NCBI RefSeq assembly: GCF_030160715.1
Contig: NZ_BSOW01000039.1
Span: forward strand, 1-64,000
DNA: 64,000 bases
Reading direction: 5' to 3'
Source of the DNA: Bradyrhizobium iriomotense
GTDB taxonomy: Bacteria > Pseudomonadota > Alphaproteobacteria > Rhizobiales > Xanthobacteraceae
Shown here piece by piece: positions 1 through 9,250 of this stretch. The notes beneath the pieces are model-generated. The model saw nothing but the letters and a program-made list of their open reading frames with translations. It ran no database searches and was not told the origin of the DNA. The stretch's first letter is position 1; the number at the start of each line of letters is the position of its first letter. Position numbers and translations under genes: made by a program.

Positions 1-235
1 GGCTCTCCTTCGTCCACATCGGCGCCCCTTCAAATCGGACCGCCACCCTTGAATCACAAATGATTCCGATGATTCAAGATGTTCCCGGACAGACACTCAG
101 AGTCTCCAGTTTTCGGGAGTGCTTCAGCTTCAGAATCACAAATTGGGCACGTAACCATCGATTCCTCTCAATCATACCAATCCTTCCGATCGCGCGGCAG
201 CAATCGCCCGCGTCATTGTCCTTCCAAACGTTGTT
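1..235. other. No gene seen
   Basis: No reading frame here resembles a known protein. It lies downstream of the truncated recombinase at 236-1159 and probably replaced that gene's lost 3' end. Confidence 0.4.
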
Positions 236-1159
236 CTACCGGATTTCAACTAAATCGAGAGAGCCGGGCCGGTGCCGCTCGAATACGAGGATGTCGCGCC
301 CTGCTATTGAAACAATTTTTGCGCCCACACGACTGTCCATATTTCTGACAGCCTTTGGGACACCCGCTCCATCAGCGAGTATTCGCCACTTCCTCCGATA
401 TTCTGATGCAATCCATGGGAGGCCGGTTACATCGCAAATCATAACCGGACCATGGATAGGCCATTCACTTCGCAGCAAAGGAACTGGCTTCGATGAAATA
501 ACTTGGCTTCGTAGTGCTTGCATGACCAGCGGCGCGCGTTTCAGATCAACATTAATGTGCCGCTCCCGACCGCTTGTCGGGTGCCTAAGGACAAATTGAT
601 CGTCGATTTCTTCCCACCTTATTCCAGAGGTCCAATACTTGCCACCGTGACAAACATCGCTTTTACCCCTCAATTCCTGGGCAGGTATCCACTCTCCGAT
701 GACATCCTTCTGCTTCAAGAGCAATTCGTACTGGAAGGCTTGACCAAGTGCCATTGAGTACCAGCCACAATGATAAGCTGTTTTGATTATGGCCTCAGCG
801 TGGGCGAACGTGAGTCGAACGTCTCGCGCAGGCACGGTAGGAAGCTCAAACGTATTCAATATACGCATCAGGCGGTAACACTCGGCCTCCTCTCGCTGTA
901 AAATGCCGTGAAAAACTATCGCGCGGAGTTGCGAGATGAATGGCCTACCGGATGTCTCGCCTCCTTCAGACCAGCGCTTGTACCAGTAGTTCAACATGCG
1001 CCGCGTTATTCCGCTCACAAGCTGGTTGCCTCGATCCCGTTTGATCCGGGACAGATATCGTCCGCTATCGAGGCGCACTCGATAGCTGAGCGTATGATAT
1101 TTTGACGTTGGGTCGCTTAAGTAATCTTCGATCAGGGTGGCGATAGTCAGCATTGTCAT
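236..1159 (-). pseudogene. Truncated phage-type tyrosine recombinase
   Basis: The protein resembles rhizobial integrases that carry segments such as LLKQKDVIGEW, GIRWEEID and TGLPWIASEYRRKWR. These segments are followed in the family by a catalytic tail (MDSRAGAITEA, then an RHxxTHS and YxR region). Here the match stops just after MDSRVGAK and the remaining roughly 30 residues are unrelated, so the HxxR, second His and nucleophilic Tyr are missing. I chose the ATG at 1159 because TAGGGA sits just upstream; an earlier ATG at 1225 would overlap the preceding small gene. It lies 11 bases after 1171-1440 and may be co-transcribed with it. It is very unlikely to catalyse recombination. The truncation is read from the sequence; the family identity comes from recall. 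Confidence 0.7.
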
Positions 1160-1170
1160 CGTCCCTACAC

Positions 1171-1440
1171 TCAATTGAAGAAGCGCTGCGCCATACCCGC
1201 GCTCGCCAAACGACACAGAACGCACAACACCGCCAGTATCGTGATTACCCCTACAATTCCGATTACTCCTTCGGCACTGATAGAAGCTCCGAGTATCTTC
1301 ACTTTCAATCTAGGGGATCGACGCACGGCATGGTCCTCCAGTTTAGACTCCTGGACCAGCGGCGAACCGTCACTGTTTGATTTGACCGGCTTGTCAAAAA
1401 TTAGCAACAAGATATGGGAACGAAGCAATTGTTCGAACAA
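1171..1440 (-). CDS. Small single-pass membrane protein, unknown function
   Basis: This 89-residue frame starts at a TTG. It has a polar, basic first half and one clear hydrophobic segment near residues 55-80 (EGVIGIVGVITILAVLCVL), followed by a short cytoplasm-like tail. I do not recognise a family. It lies directly upstream of the truncated recombinase and on the same strand, so the two may form one transcript. The membrane segment is what argues for a real gene; the weak start codon and the absence of an internal ATG argue against. Confidence 0.4.
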   Translation of the reverse strand: MFEQLLRSHILLLIFDKPVKSNSDGSPLVQESKLEDHAVRRSPRLKVKILGASISAEGVIGIVGVITILAVLCVLCRLASAGMAQRFFN

Positions 1441-1746
1441 TATCAGATAGTTGTCGCCTCCCTATTCACACTTGCACTTTAGGGAAGAAAGTGCGGATGA
1501 TCGGTGATGCCTGCTTCATGGTTGTATCCCATTGAAAGGGTGCACGAATCTTGGCGCAATTTTTTCGATTGACCTTCCGTGGTGGTCGGCAGGCTTGACT
1601 GACACAACGCGCTCATCAGCATATTTGGCGACGCCGACCTCCTCAGTGACTTATTCACATCCGCGATAAGCGGTAGCTTGCGGTCCCCTGCGCACCCCAC
1701 TGATTGATAATTTGCGCCCCAGTCGCCGGCACGCTTTCCTACTGGC

Positions 1747-2071
1747 ATGACCACCAAGTCCCGCGAATATCTTTTCGGCATGACCATACGCATGTCCGCC
1801 GAACGCGCCAAAGGAAGCGCGCAAAGTAGCTGACCGCTTGGCTTGCGAGGCGTGGAACAACCGGATGCTCGGTTACAAGGGACCGGCACAACCATCGCCG
1901 ACGATCGATGATGCCATCAACGGCGGCTACCCCTACCTTGAGGTTCGCTGCCTGGGCTGCGACACGAATCAAACGGTCGCATTAGAGATCATCCGCAGGC
2001 CGAAGACGACGCCGGTGCATGAGTTGGAAAGGTACTTGCGTTGCAAAGATTGCACGCAAGTGCGCGGCTAA
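1747..2071 (+). pseudogene. Conserved rhizobial Cys-pair protein, frameshifted and truncated
   Basis: From about 1811 the frame reads EARKVADRLACEAWNNRML, then TIDDAINGGYPYLEVRCLGC and RCKDCTQVRG. This matches a small rhizobial protein with two CxxC pairs (probable zinc ribbon). The expected N-terminus (MTTKSREYLF) is in another frame starting at the ATG at 1747. The two frames join if one A is removed near 1809-1812 (gccaaagg). The end is also short: a TAA follows QVRG where homologues continue with a YPYKRSH-like tail. The frame break and early stop are visible; the family is from memory. Confidence 0.65.
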
Positions 2072-2432
2072 GGGACCATCTCCAGATAGCCGACAGTCAC
2101 TTCTGGCCAGTTGAAAGCTAGGGCGAGCGACAGAATGAGGCCTGCCGTGCTGAATAGTACGATGAGCATCAGCGACTCGGTGTCGAAATTCGGCCTGACG
2201 GAACGGGGACCAGCCCGCGCACGCTTAAACATCACGTCATTCGTGTCACTCGTCGTCCTTCGGGGTGAAAGCTGCTCCCTATCAATTCGGCTCGTTCATG
2301 GCGCCCCAAGACGGTCGGGCGAAACGTCCCCTGCAAAGAAAATGATAAACCGGCGGCATCGAACCGAACACGGACATAATTGGTAGGTCAGAATCTGTGT
2401 GCTTTGCATTGTGTCCTGCGTCTGAAGTACAT
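2072..2432. other. Gap with no convincing gene
   Basis: An open frame of 91 codons is present on the plus strand but it has no recognisable motif and low complexity typical of chance frames at this GC content. Confidence 0.4.
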
Positions 2433-3065
2433 TTATCGTAGCCGAGATAACAGCGAGACCAACTCGCCCTGGCGCCTGGTCGCGGTGCGAAGGAATACAG
2501 CCTTGAGATGGTTTCTGGCTGTTCCTGAAGAGATGTTCATCTCGCGTGCGATTTCATCCAGCGATTTTCCCTTTGCCAACAGCGATGCGAGTTGCGCTTG
2601 GACGGGCGTCAAGCCGAAGACTTCCATGAGAGATGCCTGTGAAATGACAGGCATTTCATCTAGGTCCGTCAGCAGAAGGACAACGCTCACTTCACAAGGC
2701 AGACTGCTGGATCCAGAACTTCGCAGGATAGCTTCCATCACGATCGGTCGACGACTGGCACGATTGACTGCGAGATGTGAAACTGAGGGCCCTTGCTGCT
2801 CCGAGACCAGCCGGGCGCGATCCAGCAGCGCTTCGAGCTTCATTCGCGATTGACAGTCTGCCACATAGATCCGCCGGCCATGCACGGAGAACTCACTGTC
2901 AAAGACCTTTGAGGCCTTACCGCTCACAGCCAAGACTGAGCCGTCTCGATCGAGCAAAATGGCTGGGTGGCTTATCAAGTCGAGCGCAATGAGGACGCAC
3001 GAGTACTCCTTAGGAGTCATCGCCGACTGGTAGATAGGGACGCTTCCCTGGCGAGCATCGAGCAT
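2433..3065 (-). CDS. LuxR-family transcriptional regulator
   Basis: This 210-residue protein has a C-terminal LuxR-type helix-turn-helix (about residues 145-205): FGLTPVQAQLASLLAKGKSLDEIA followed by MNISSGTARNHLKAVF. The N-terminal part (residues 20-130) looks like a PAS-like sensory region (AILLDRDGSVLAVS). It contains no obvious acyl-homoserine-lactone domain or response-regulator receiver. It would bind DNA as a regulator of nearby or distant genes. It stands alone on its strand, with pseudogenes on one side and the DUF2235 operon more than 800 bases away. The family assignment is firm; the target is unknown. Confidence 0.85.
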   Translation of the reverse strand: MLDARQGSVPIYQSAMTPKEYSCVLIALDLISHPAILLDRDGSVLAVSGKASKVFDSEFSVHGRRIYVADCQSRMKLEALLDRARLVSEQQGPSVSHLAVNRASRRPIVMEAILRSSGSSSLPCEVSVVLLLTDLDEMPVISQASLMEVFGLTPVQAQLASLLAKGKSLDEIAREMNISSGTARNHLKAVFLRTATRRQGELVSLLSRLR

Positions 3066-3879
3066 TTGAGTCCCAACAAATCAGTTGGCGCGCGCCTCCT
3101 CCAAGCTTCACATGGCTGAAAGCGACACCAATGTCGGCATATTGCGTCAACTCTTAGTGAAACGCAGTGCTAGGGACAGTCCCATTTGGGATGTTCGCGG
3201 AACACTCTCTCATCTAGTTGGATGTCAAAGGCAGGACGGATCGTACGATCATGACGCGAGTCGGCCACGGTCGCAGGAAGCAAGCGCGTTTGTCCGGGCC
3301 GCACAACGCCAACCATCCTCAATTTGTCGATCGCCTATCACGCAGCTCGGCATCTCCCAGATCAAACGCGGTCAGCGTCCAAAGTCACGCCGCGGGCCAT
3401 CGATAAGACGCCGGCCAACGGTGGGTCACCAAGAAACTTCGGGCATCTCCATCATGCGAACGAGCTCGGCCGGCCTGCATTGCCTCACACGGATCAAGCG
3501 ACCACGTGGAAGCAAGATCGCACCTCACATGGGAACAGCGGCACGGTCGATCCCATGCGCCCCTTGCCGGATCCCTTTGGCGAGCGGTTGTCGCGCTTAA
3601 GCCAATTCATGGGTGCAGAGGCCAAACGGCCCCCTCTCAGGTCTCTGCCCGCAAAAGATTCGGCCCGCAGCTTTCGTCCCCCTCCGTCTCGGGCAAGATT
3701 ATCGCCCCTCAAAGTCGAAGTTCCCTGATTTCGGGGCATCCAACTCAGAAATTCTGCGCCAGATGGGAACGACGCGCAGACTTTCACGAAACCACGAATC
3801 AACTCTTAGTCGGCAAAGGCGCGAGATGAGCCCTAAGCTTCCTAACAAGCGCGCTGGACAATACAGCTTATAAGTCCAA
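3066..3879. other. Long gap, no supported gene
   Basis: Overlapping frames of 60-170 codons exist on both strands but none shows a family motif, a credible ribosome binding site with start, or a sensible residue composition. It may be decayed sequence. Confidence 0.4.
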
Positions 3880-5130
3880 TCAGGTCGAAACAGCACCACT
3901 TGGCGGGGCGCTGAGCTTATCCGCGGAGTCGGATTCGATCGCGTCGTCGCCTCCTCTGGTTGAGGCTTCGAAGTATTTTTTTGCTTTGAGATGGTTTTGC
4001 AGCGCGACAGGTCGGTAGGGCCCGAAGCTCGTGAAATTGCGTACCGACTTCATTGCCAGCCGCTCGTAGACCGTGGAGTGAAGTTGCGCCGTATCGGGCA
4101 CCTCCCGAACCGCCTTCGCCCATCTAAGCGCAGTCCCGCCCATTCCCACCATACATTCGTCGTGCATCATGCCATCGGCCGATGGATATAATCTTAGCAA
4201 GTTCTTGTCGACGATGACTCGACCTGCCCCCGGAATCTTCTCGGTGATGAACTCCACCATCCAGGCCAACGTAATGTCCGACAGGCGCGACTCGTTCTCA
4301 GGATAGCTTCCGCCAATATCGGCATGATTTCCGGCGAACCAGATCTGATCGAATTGCTCCGGCTCGCCGTGTCTATCCGGCCACTTTACGGTACCGCTTC
4401 CTCCCCAGGGTACCCGCTTGAAGTCCTTTCGGCCTTCATCGATCGATTGCAGATGCCGCGCGTATTGGATGTCTGATGGGAAATGCCGATCATAAGCCCA
4501 GTCGGGAAAGAAGCGTTGCCAGCCGATCGCGGCGACGGCGTCCCAAATCCCGATGAAATAGGTGGAGGCCCCTGCCGAGCGCCCGACCTGTGAACGGTAG
4601 GCATCGCGAAACTGGGCTGCTCTCTTTTCCGCCTTCGCGCCGTCCCTGGGCATCCCACGCCAGTAGATGGAGGATACCGCGTCCTTGGCGACTCTCCTCA
4701 ACGAACTCGGATCGAGACTGATCGGCTGGCCATTCCGCTCCTTCGTCGGAATACCGCATAGCTCGAGCACGTGAGCGAGACACCTGGCGGTGTAGGCGCC
4801 GCGGCTGAAACCGAATAGGTAGATACGGTCTTCCGGCTCCCAGACGCCGACGATTGCGACGTAACAATCGATTATCTTCTTCGTAATGCCGAATCCGAAC
4901 ATCTGCTGAGCCGTCTCTTTTACCCCGCCCCAGCTGTTGTTGTTATGTCCGGGTATCGGCGTCCCAATACCGGGAATGTAGAGCGCCAACTGCTTGTTCG
5001 GGTCGATGATCGTTTCAGGCCCGGTGCGCGTTGCCCGATAGAGTTTGTAGACGTTCGTGCGACTCTCGTCCGGCAGGAGACCGCCTTCGTTACCCGTGCC
5101 ATCCGCGAACACCAGGATGTTCTTAGCCAT
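3880..5130 (-). CDS. DUF2235 alpha/beta-hydrolase (Tle1-like)
   Basis: The 416-residue protein begins MAKNILVFADGTGNEGG, the usual opening of DUF2235 proteins, and carries the nucleophile elbow GFSRGAYTAR near residue 110 with a candidate serine. A later segment GNHADIGGSYPE fits the conserved acidic/His part. Some DUF2235 members are type VI secretion phospholipases of the Tle1 kind; others occur in defence-type neighbourhoods. No VgrG, PAAR or Tsi gene is nearby, so a T6SS role is not supported here. Its start lies 12 bases after the stop of the membrane protein at 5143-6624, so the two probably form an operon with the membrane protein first. Confidence 0.85.
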   Translation of the reverse strand: MAKNILVFADGTGNEGGLLPDESRTNVYKLYRATRTGPETIIDPNKQLALYIPGIGTPIPGHNNNSWGGVKETAQQMFGFGITKKIIDCYVAIVGVWEPEDRIYLFGFSRGAYTARCLAHVLELCGIPTKERNGQPISLDPSSLRRVAKDAVSSIYWRGMPRDGAKAEKRAAQFRDAYRSQVGRSAGASTYFIGIWDAVAAIGWQRFFPDWAYDRHFPSDIQYARHLQSIDEGRKDFKRVPWGGSGTVKWPDRHGEPEQFDQIWFAGNHADIGGSYPENESRLSDITLAWMVEFITEKIPGAGRVIVDKNLLRLYPSADGMMHDECMVGMGGTALRWAKAVREVPDTAQLHSTVYERLAMKSVRNFTSFGPYRPVALQNHLKAKKYFEASTRGGDDAIESDSADKLSAPPSGAVST

Positions 5131-5142
5131 TTCGGTCTTCCT

Positions 5143-6624
5143 TTATCCCGTGACGAGAGGTTCGAGCGATGCATCTGCGACGATGATGCCGGTCGCATCG
5201 GTGAAGATGGCGGCGACGTCCCTAGCCTTCTGACGGTATGCATCGTAGGTGCTTTGGCCGACGAGCGGGATCGCCTCTGCCAGGCTCGCCACCCGCCCCT
5301 GCTTGGCAGCCACCGCGGCAGCCTTGAGTTTCTGCTCATCGGAACGGAGACCGGAAATAGCGGTATTGAGGTCGGAAATGTTGGTTGGCGTCACCAGCTT
5401 GCCGCCGATGTAGACGAGTTGGCTAAGTCCAACGATACCCAGGATCGTATCCGGAACAACGAACGTCGAGAGCTGATTCACGCCTGCCGCGATCAAGCCT
5501 CCGATCACGACCAGCCCAAAAATGAAGCTCTGGTAGCGATATACGTCGAAGACACCGTCCGTGGAGAAGAAGTCACGCCAGGTCGCGTTTGACGGGTCGA
5601 CGATCGTCTTGGCCATCGGAAGCCAATTGCGTCGCAGTAGCCATGCGCGGTTTTCCGCCGACAGCGTGTTCCGTTGGCTATCAGTGCCCTTGGCTATAGT
5701 GGCGCCGATGCCGCTGATGCCCAGGAGCGTCAGGATCGATCCGGAGAGATCGACCAACGTTCCTGTCTGAAGCAAAAGCAGCGAGATCAGAGCAGCAACT
5801 GCAAGGGAGAAGGCCAGCGTCTGGAACGTCGACAGGCTTCCTTTTCCGTCCGCCCCCGCCGAGACTTGCGCGGGGTTCATCGCGCGCAGGAAGGATCCCA
5901 ACGTGTGATCGTTCTTGCGGAGCGCAAAGGCTATCCAGAGGTAGAGAACCAGCACTTCGACAAGGACGGCGCCGATGCTGAACCAATACGGACTGAGGCG
6001 GACGCTTACGGACGAGACGCGCCAAGGAGACTGACCAACCGGGCTGTTGCAGGTGTAAAGATAAAGATCGACTCTACTCCAAAACCAAGCCAGATCGTCT
6101 CCCATGTTCAATGTGACGATGGTCTGGTCGGGCTCGAGCAGATGTTTCTTGACCAGCGCGTCCGATTCCGTTGCGCGGTGCGTGACTACGTCTTGCCGCT
6201 TGAAAAGGTAGGTTTCGTCTCCGTAGTCGATACCAGCGAAATAACGTACGCCATCGACGAACGGCGCGCGCACACCGACGTCAACGCGCTGGTTTGTGGG
6301 CAAGAAGTTCGTGGCAAGCACGATTGGTGCGCCTACCGGATTGCGACCAGATCGAAGTTCGATGGCGAACTCTCCGGGCTTCACGCACTGCTTCTGAGGA
6401 TCGCTCGGCGTGGTCTGAACGCTCGCAGGGGTGCCAGCGCCCGTCGACTGCGCTGGCTTTTGAATCGAAGGATCGGATCGCGGCTCGCCAGATATCGATT
6501 GCGACACCGCAGGGTTCTGCCCGTCACCTTGCGCTGGTTGTGCCTGCTGCACTCTCGCTGGAGAAGAGAGAAACACAGTTGTTAGCGCCACGGCGCAAAC
6601 AGCAAGAATGCGGGATTGAGTCAT
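5143..6624 (-). CDS. Exported/membrane protein paired with DUF2235 hydrolase
   Basis: The 493-residue protein has an N-terminal signal sequence (RILAVCAVALTTVFLSSPA), a Pro/Gln/Thr-rich linker to about residue 75, a soluble region to about 205, then several hydrophobic segments: WFSIGAVLVEVLVLYLW, TLAFSLAVAALISLLLL, ILTLLGISGIGATIAKG, and FIFGLVVIGGLIAAGV plus DTILGIVGLSQLVYIGG. I do not recognise a named family. It is the first gene of a tight two-gene unit with the DUF2235 hydrolase and could anchor it or act as its membrane sensor or channel; that is inference. Confidence 0.7.
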   Translation of the reverse strand: MTQSRILAVCAVALTTVFLSSPARVQQAQPAQGDGQNPAVSQSISGEPRSDPSIQKPAQSTGAGTPASVQTTPSDPQKQCVKPGEFAIELRSGRNPVGAPIVLATNFLPTNQRVDVGVRAPFVDGVRYFAGIDYGDETYLFKRQDVVTHRATESDALVKKHLLEPDQTIVTLNMGDDLAWFWSRVDLYLYTCNSPVGQSPWRVSSVSVRLSPYWFSIGAVLVEVLVLYLWIAFALRKNDHTLGSFLRAMNPAQVSAGADGKGSLSTFQTLAFSLAVAALISLLLLQTGTLVDLSGSILTLLGISGIGATIAKGTDSQRNTLSAENRAWLLRRNWLPMAKTIVDPSNATWRDFFSTDGVFDVYRYQSFIFGLVVIGGLIAAGVNQLSTFVVPDTILGIVGLSQLVYIGGKLVTPTNISDLNTAISGLRSDEQKLKAAAVAAKQGRVASLAEAIPLVGQSTYDAYRQKARDVAAIFTDATGIIVADASLEPLVTG

Positions 6625-7361
6625 TTATTTTCACCGGTGGGTAAGCCGACCCCCATCATTACCCATGGTTGTTCTTGACCCGCAAGCCAACTTCTATGTT
6701 TCGTTTCGCTTGTCCCCGAGTAAAGCAGTCGACCGAACCAGCAATCGGTCTGCCAAACTCTCGGGCTCCGTTTGCAATCTTGGTCCTCGCAAAGGCAGCT
6801 ATGAATATGAATTCGACGGCTCCCAAGCTCGGTGGACGTCACGACATTGGACCGGCCGTGGCTGACTTCGGCATACCGGCATGTCACGAGCTTCGGATCA
6901 ATTCTGTGTATCCCAATTCGATAATGATCGGCAGCGGCAAGAGAGACGAATTTGCCGGAAATCTGCATCATGTGTGTGATAGCGGATTAAAATCCGGACA
7001 GGCAGGGCGAAGACATTCGCGACGGAATGTAGCGTGTACCTTAGGGCGGGAGCGGCATTGAATGATCTTTCAAGCATCTGTTTGCGCCCGAGATCGAGGA
7101 CCGTTCGAGAGATCTGCATTGCGAGATTGTCGTTTCGACCTCCCTAGGAAAGACTTCAATGACGAAGCAGGCCAAAGACCTCCACGCGGTCTCGATATTG
7201 CTGGCTGTCATCTGAATGGCAATTCGCCGGCAGTGTTCGACGCATTCGCAGGAGCCCCACGCTGAGTAAGCAATCGTGCTTGCTCCGACCGCAGCGACCC
7301 AGCTTTTTTGTCGTCGGGACGAACTGGTTCCTCGCCCCCAATTTGAATGGAAAGCAAGACC
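6625..7361. other. Gap with no supported gene
   Basis: Open frames of 60-160 codons occur on both strands but they lack motifs and overlap each other. The part nearest 6625 should hold the promoter of the leftward membrane-protein/DUF2235 operon; I see no clear -35/-10 pair. Confidence 0.4.
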
Positions 7362-7648
7362 ATGGCCAGTTACCGCATTGATTGTGTTCACAAGCCGAAC
7401 CGTATGAGCCGGCATGAGCACATCACGGATGTCGGTGGGCCCAAGCCCGAAGGCGGAAGATGGAGGGAGAAGGTAGAAGACGTTGTTCGTTTTATTGAGA
7501 ACAAGCAGCACAGGTTCTACACGCAAGAAGGTAATTCGACCGCTTGGGTTGCCGTACGAAAAAGCCCTCGGGACGGAAATTCATTCAGAGCCATGCAGAT
7601 GGAGTCTGGAATGACAATCTGCTTGCCCTCGACGAGTGCTCGACCTAG
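7362..7648 (+). pseudogene. DUF3892-like protein, frameshifted
   Basis: From the ATG at 7362 the frame reads MASYRIDCVHKPN, HITDVGGPKPEGGRWR and VEDVVRFIENKQHRFYT, which matches DUF3892. The expected end of the family, HADGVWNDNLLALDECST, lies in a different frame from about 7592 to the TAG at 7646. Moving between the frames needs one base lost between about 7570 and 7592. The upstream part is intact for about 70 residues. DUF3892 proteins are small and of unknown function. The repaired protein would be about 95 residues, the usual length. Confidence 0.75.
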
Positions 7649-7683
7649 CTCAACCTTCAAGGAACCTGGCCTTAGGGTGCCGA

Positions 7684-7730
7684 GGGCCGCAGGCCCCGAT
7701 CAGGCGTGCGCCAAGGGCGCATCGCCTGAG
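7684..7730. repeat. GC-rich palindromic block
   Basis: Two adjacent dyads are visible. One is gggcc-gca-ggccc at 7684-7696. The second, at 7700-7729, pairs tcaggcgtgcgcc with ggcgcatcgcctga around a 3-base loop with one bulged base. The block separates the 3' ends of two broken convergent genes and continues into unusually GC-rich sequence to about 7806. Confidence 0.55.
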
Positions 7731-7806
7731 CGGAAAATGGCACCCGCGGGAGCGTGAGCATAGCGACGCCGACGGCGGCACGCGGGACCGAGTGCAGCGA
7801 CGAGAC

Positions 7807-8210
7807 CTGTAGACGCTCCATGCAGAAGCCAAGGGCAATGCTGTAGGGATCGGCCGGGTCGCTGTACTTCTTGACGTGGGCGGCTTTGTCGATGACGGCG
7901 GCAATGAGCGTGAATTCGGCCTCGCCCATCAACTGGGTCACGCGGTCGATAAATGCCGCCCGTGTCTTGGCATTGAGCAGGAAGTTGAAATCGCCCGTTG
8001 CCTTGCGAATTTCATGGCCGTGCAGGACGACGCTGTCGTGGCCCCAGAATCGAATTTCAGGCGCTGAATCGCAGGGACGACTTTTTCGATGTATTTCGCC
8101 TTCTCGACCACGCAGAAAGCCAGGGCGAACACCGGGTGATCCGGGTTGATGTTGGTGAGGCCGTGATCACCGCTCTCATCGATGTAGACAATGTATTCGC
8201 TGAAATCCAT
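7807..8210 (-). pseudogene. DUF3800 protein, frameshifted and truncated
   Basis: The frame starting at 8210 reads YIVYIDESGDHG, PVFALAFCVVEK and IQRLKFD, the signature of DUF3800, a family with an RNase H-like fold often found near mobile and defence genes. At about 8046-8052 the frame breaks. Adding one base restores WGHDSVVLHGHEIRKATGDF, running on into the frame with MTQLMGEAEFTLIAAVID and PYSIALGFCMERLQ. After MERLQ (about 7807) the match ends in GC-rich sequence, so the last part of the family is gone. The gene has therefore suffered both a one-base loss and a 3' truncation. Confidence 0.8.
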
Positions 8211-8289
8211 GTTGCTGCATTACCACGAGTTTGGACCGGCGTCCGAAGCGCTAACATTGGACTAGGTCGGACATAATGGGAGACAAGTC

Positions 8290-8979
8290 GTGACGGAGCA
8301 CCACACGGCAGAACGGATCAAGCAACGCAACATCGATGCAATGGGCGAAGCGTTGGGCACGCAGTATTCAGCGCTGTGGCAAGAGCTGGCTGTCCTGCAC
8401 CTCTACTGGGCGGAATATAAAGAGTTGTTCGGGACCAAGCCCTCTCGCATCGACCTGATGAACCAGGCCGCCCCGGCGTTCTTCCATATGTTGCAGGAAG
8501 AACTCTGGGACAGCCGTCTGATGCATCTCGCGCGCATCACTGACTCGCCGAAGAGCCTGGGCAAGGACAACCTCACCATCCGCAACCTGCCGGGCCTCAT
8601 CGACGACGCTGCCCTCAAAGCGAAGATCACGACCCTCGTAGATCAAGCGCTTGGCGCCACCAAGTTCTGCCGCGACTGGCGCAACCGGCACATTGGTCAC
8701 ATTGACCTGGCGCTGGCGACAGGCGCGCCGGCAACCCCACTTGCCCCGGCGAGCCGGAAGCAGGTCAACGACGCGCTGAAGGCCATCGCCGATGTCATGA
8801 ACGCACTGGATGCCCATTATTTTGATTCCGAGACCGGGTACGATCGGCCGATCAGGATCAACGGGGCTCTGGCCTTCCTGTTTGTGCTGAACGACGGGAT
8901 CAAGGCCCATGAAGCGCATGACAAACGGATTGAGGCGGGCGAATACCGGATAGAAGACCTGAAGCCCGACGATGTTTAA
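8290..8979 (+). CDS. HEPN-like protein, AbiU2 type
   Basis: The 229-residue protein starts at a GTG with GGGAGA upstream. Residues 60-90 read WDSRLMHLARITD and residues 135-148 read CRDWRNRHIGHIDL, giving the R-N-x4-H type motif of HEPN ribonuclease-like domains. The combination resembles the AbiU2 family, whose founding member acts in lactococcal abortive infection. The protein is all-helical by composition, with no membrane segment. It lies between a broken DUF3800 gene (divergent) and the remnant of a PIN-like toxin gene just downstream. The HEPN motif is visible; the AbiU2 link is from recall and function is inferred. Confidence 0.6.
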   Translation: MTEHHTAERIKQRNIDAMGEALGTQYSALWQELAVLHLYWAEYKELFGTKPSRIDLMNQAAPAFFHMLQEELWDSRLMHLARITDSPKSLGKDNLTIRNLPGLIDDAALKAKITTLVDQALGATKFCRDWRNRHIGHIDLALATGAPATPLAPASRKQVNDALKAIADVMNALDAHYFDSETGYDRPIRINGALAFLFVLNDGIKAHEAHDKRIEAGEYRIEDLKPDDV

Positions 8980-8997
8980 GCGCCACCACTACGCTTG

Positions 8998-9121
8998 GCA
9001 GTGCTGGGAGCCGACCCGTTCGTCATCGCGCTCACCAAGGTCAACGGCTACACGGTCATTACTGAGGAGACAGGCATCGGCAGCCTCGGGAAAATCCCCG
9101 GCGTCTGCGCCGCGATGAAGG
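8998..9121 (+). pseudogene. C-terminal remnant of a DUF4411 PIN-like protein
   Basis: The short frame ADPFVIALTKVNGYTVITEE followed by KIPGVCAAMKV is the hallmark end of DUF4411 (PIN-fold, toxin-like) proteins. No start or N-terminal two thirds is present: the sequence before it is the end of the HEPN gene, so the gene has been cut down to about 40 codons. It cannot be functional. Confidence 0.6.
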
Positions 9122-9250
9122 TGGCCTTGTGCTGTTCCACGATGTTCACCATATCCCCCACCACCATAGGGATACTCGCCCGAGTTTTTCCCGTCTTCGA
9201 AACCGACCCGACGACCGCCCCGTAAGGGCGGCCGAACGAAGGAGTGTGCC

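Noticed and set aside
3085..3880. Several overlapping frames of 60-170 codons
   Set aside because: None has a motif, a good start or an even composition; they overlap in all frames.
3880..6624. A type VI secretion effector-immunity pair
   Set aside because: DUF2235 fits a Tle1-type effector, but no VgrG, PAAR or adaptor gene is near, and the partner is a large multi-helix membrane protein.
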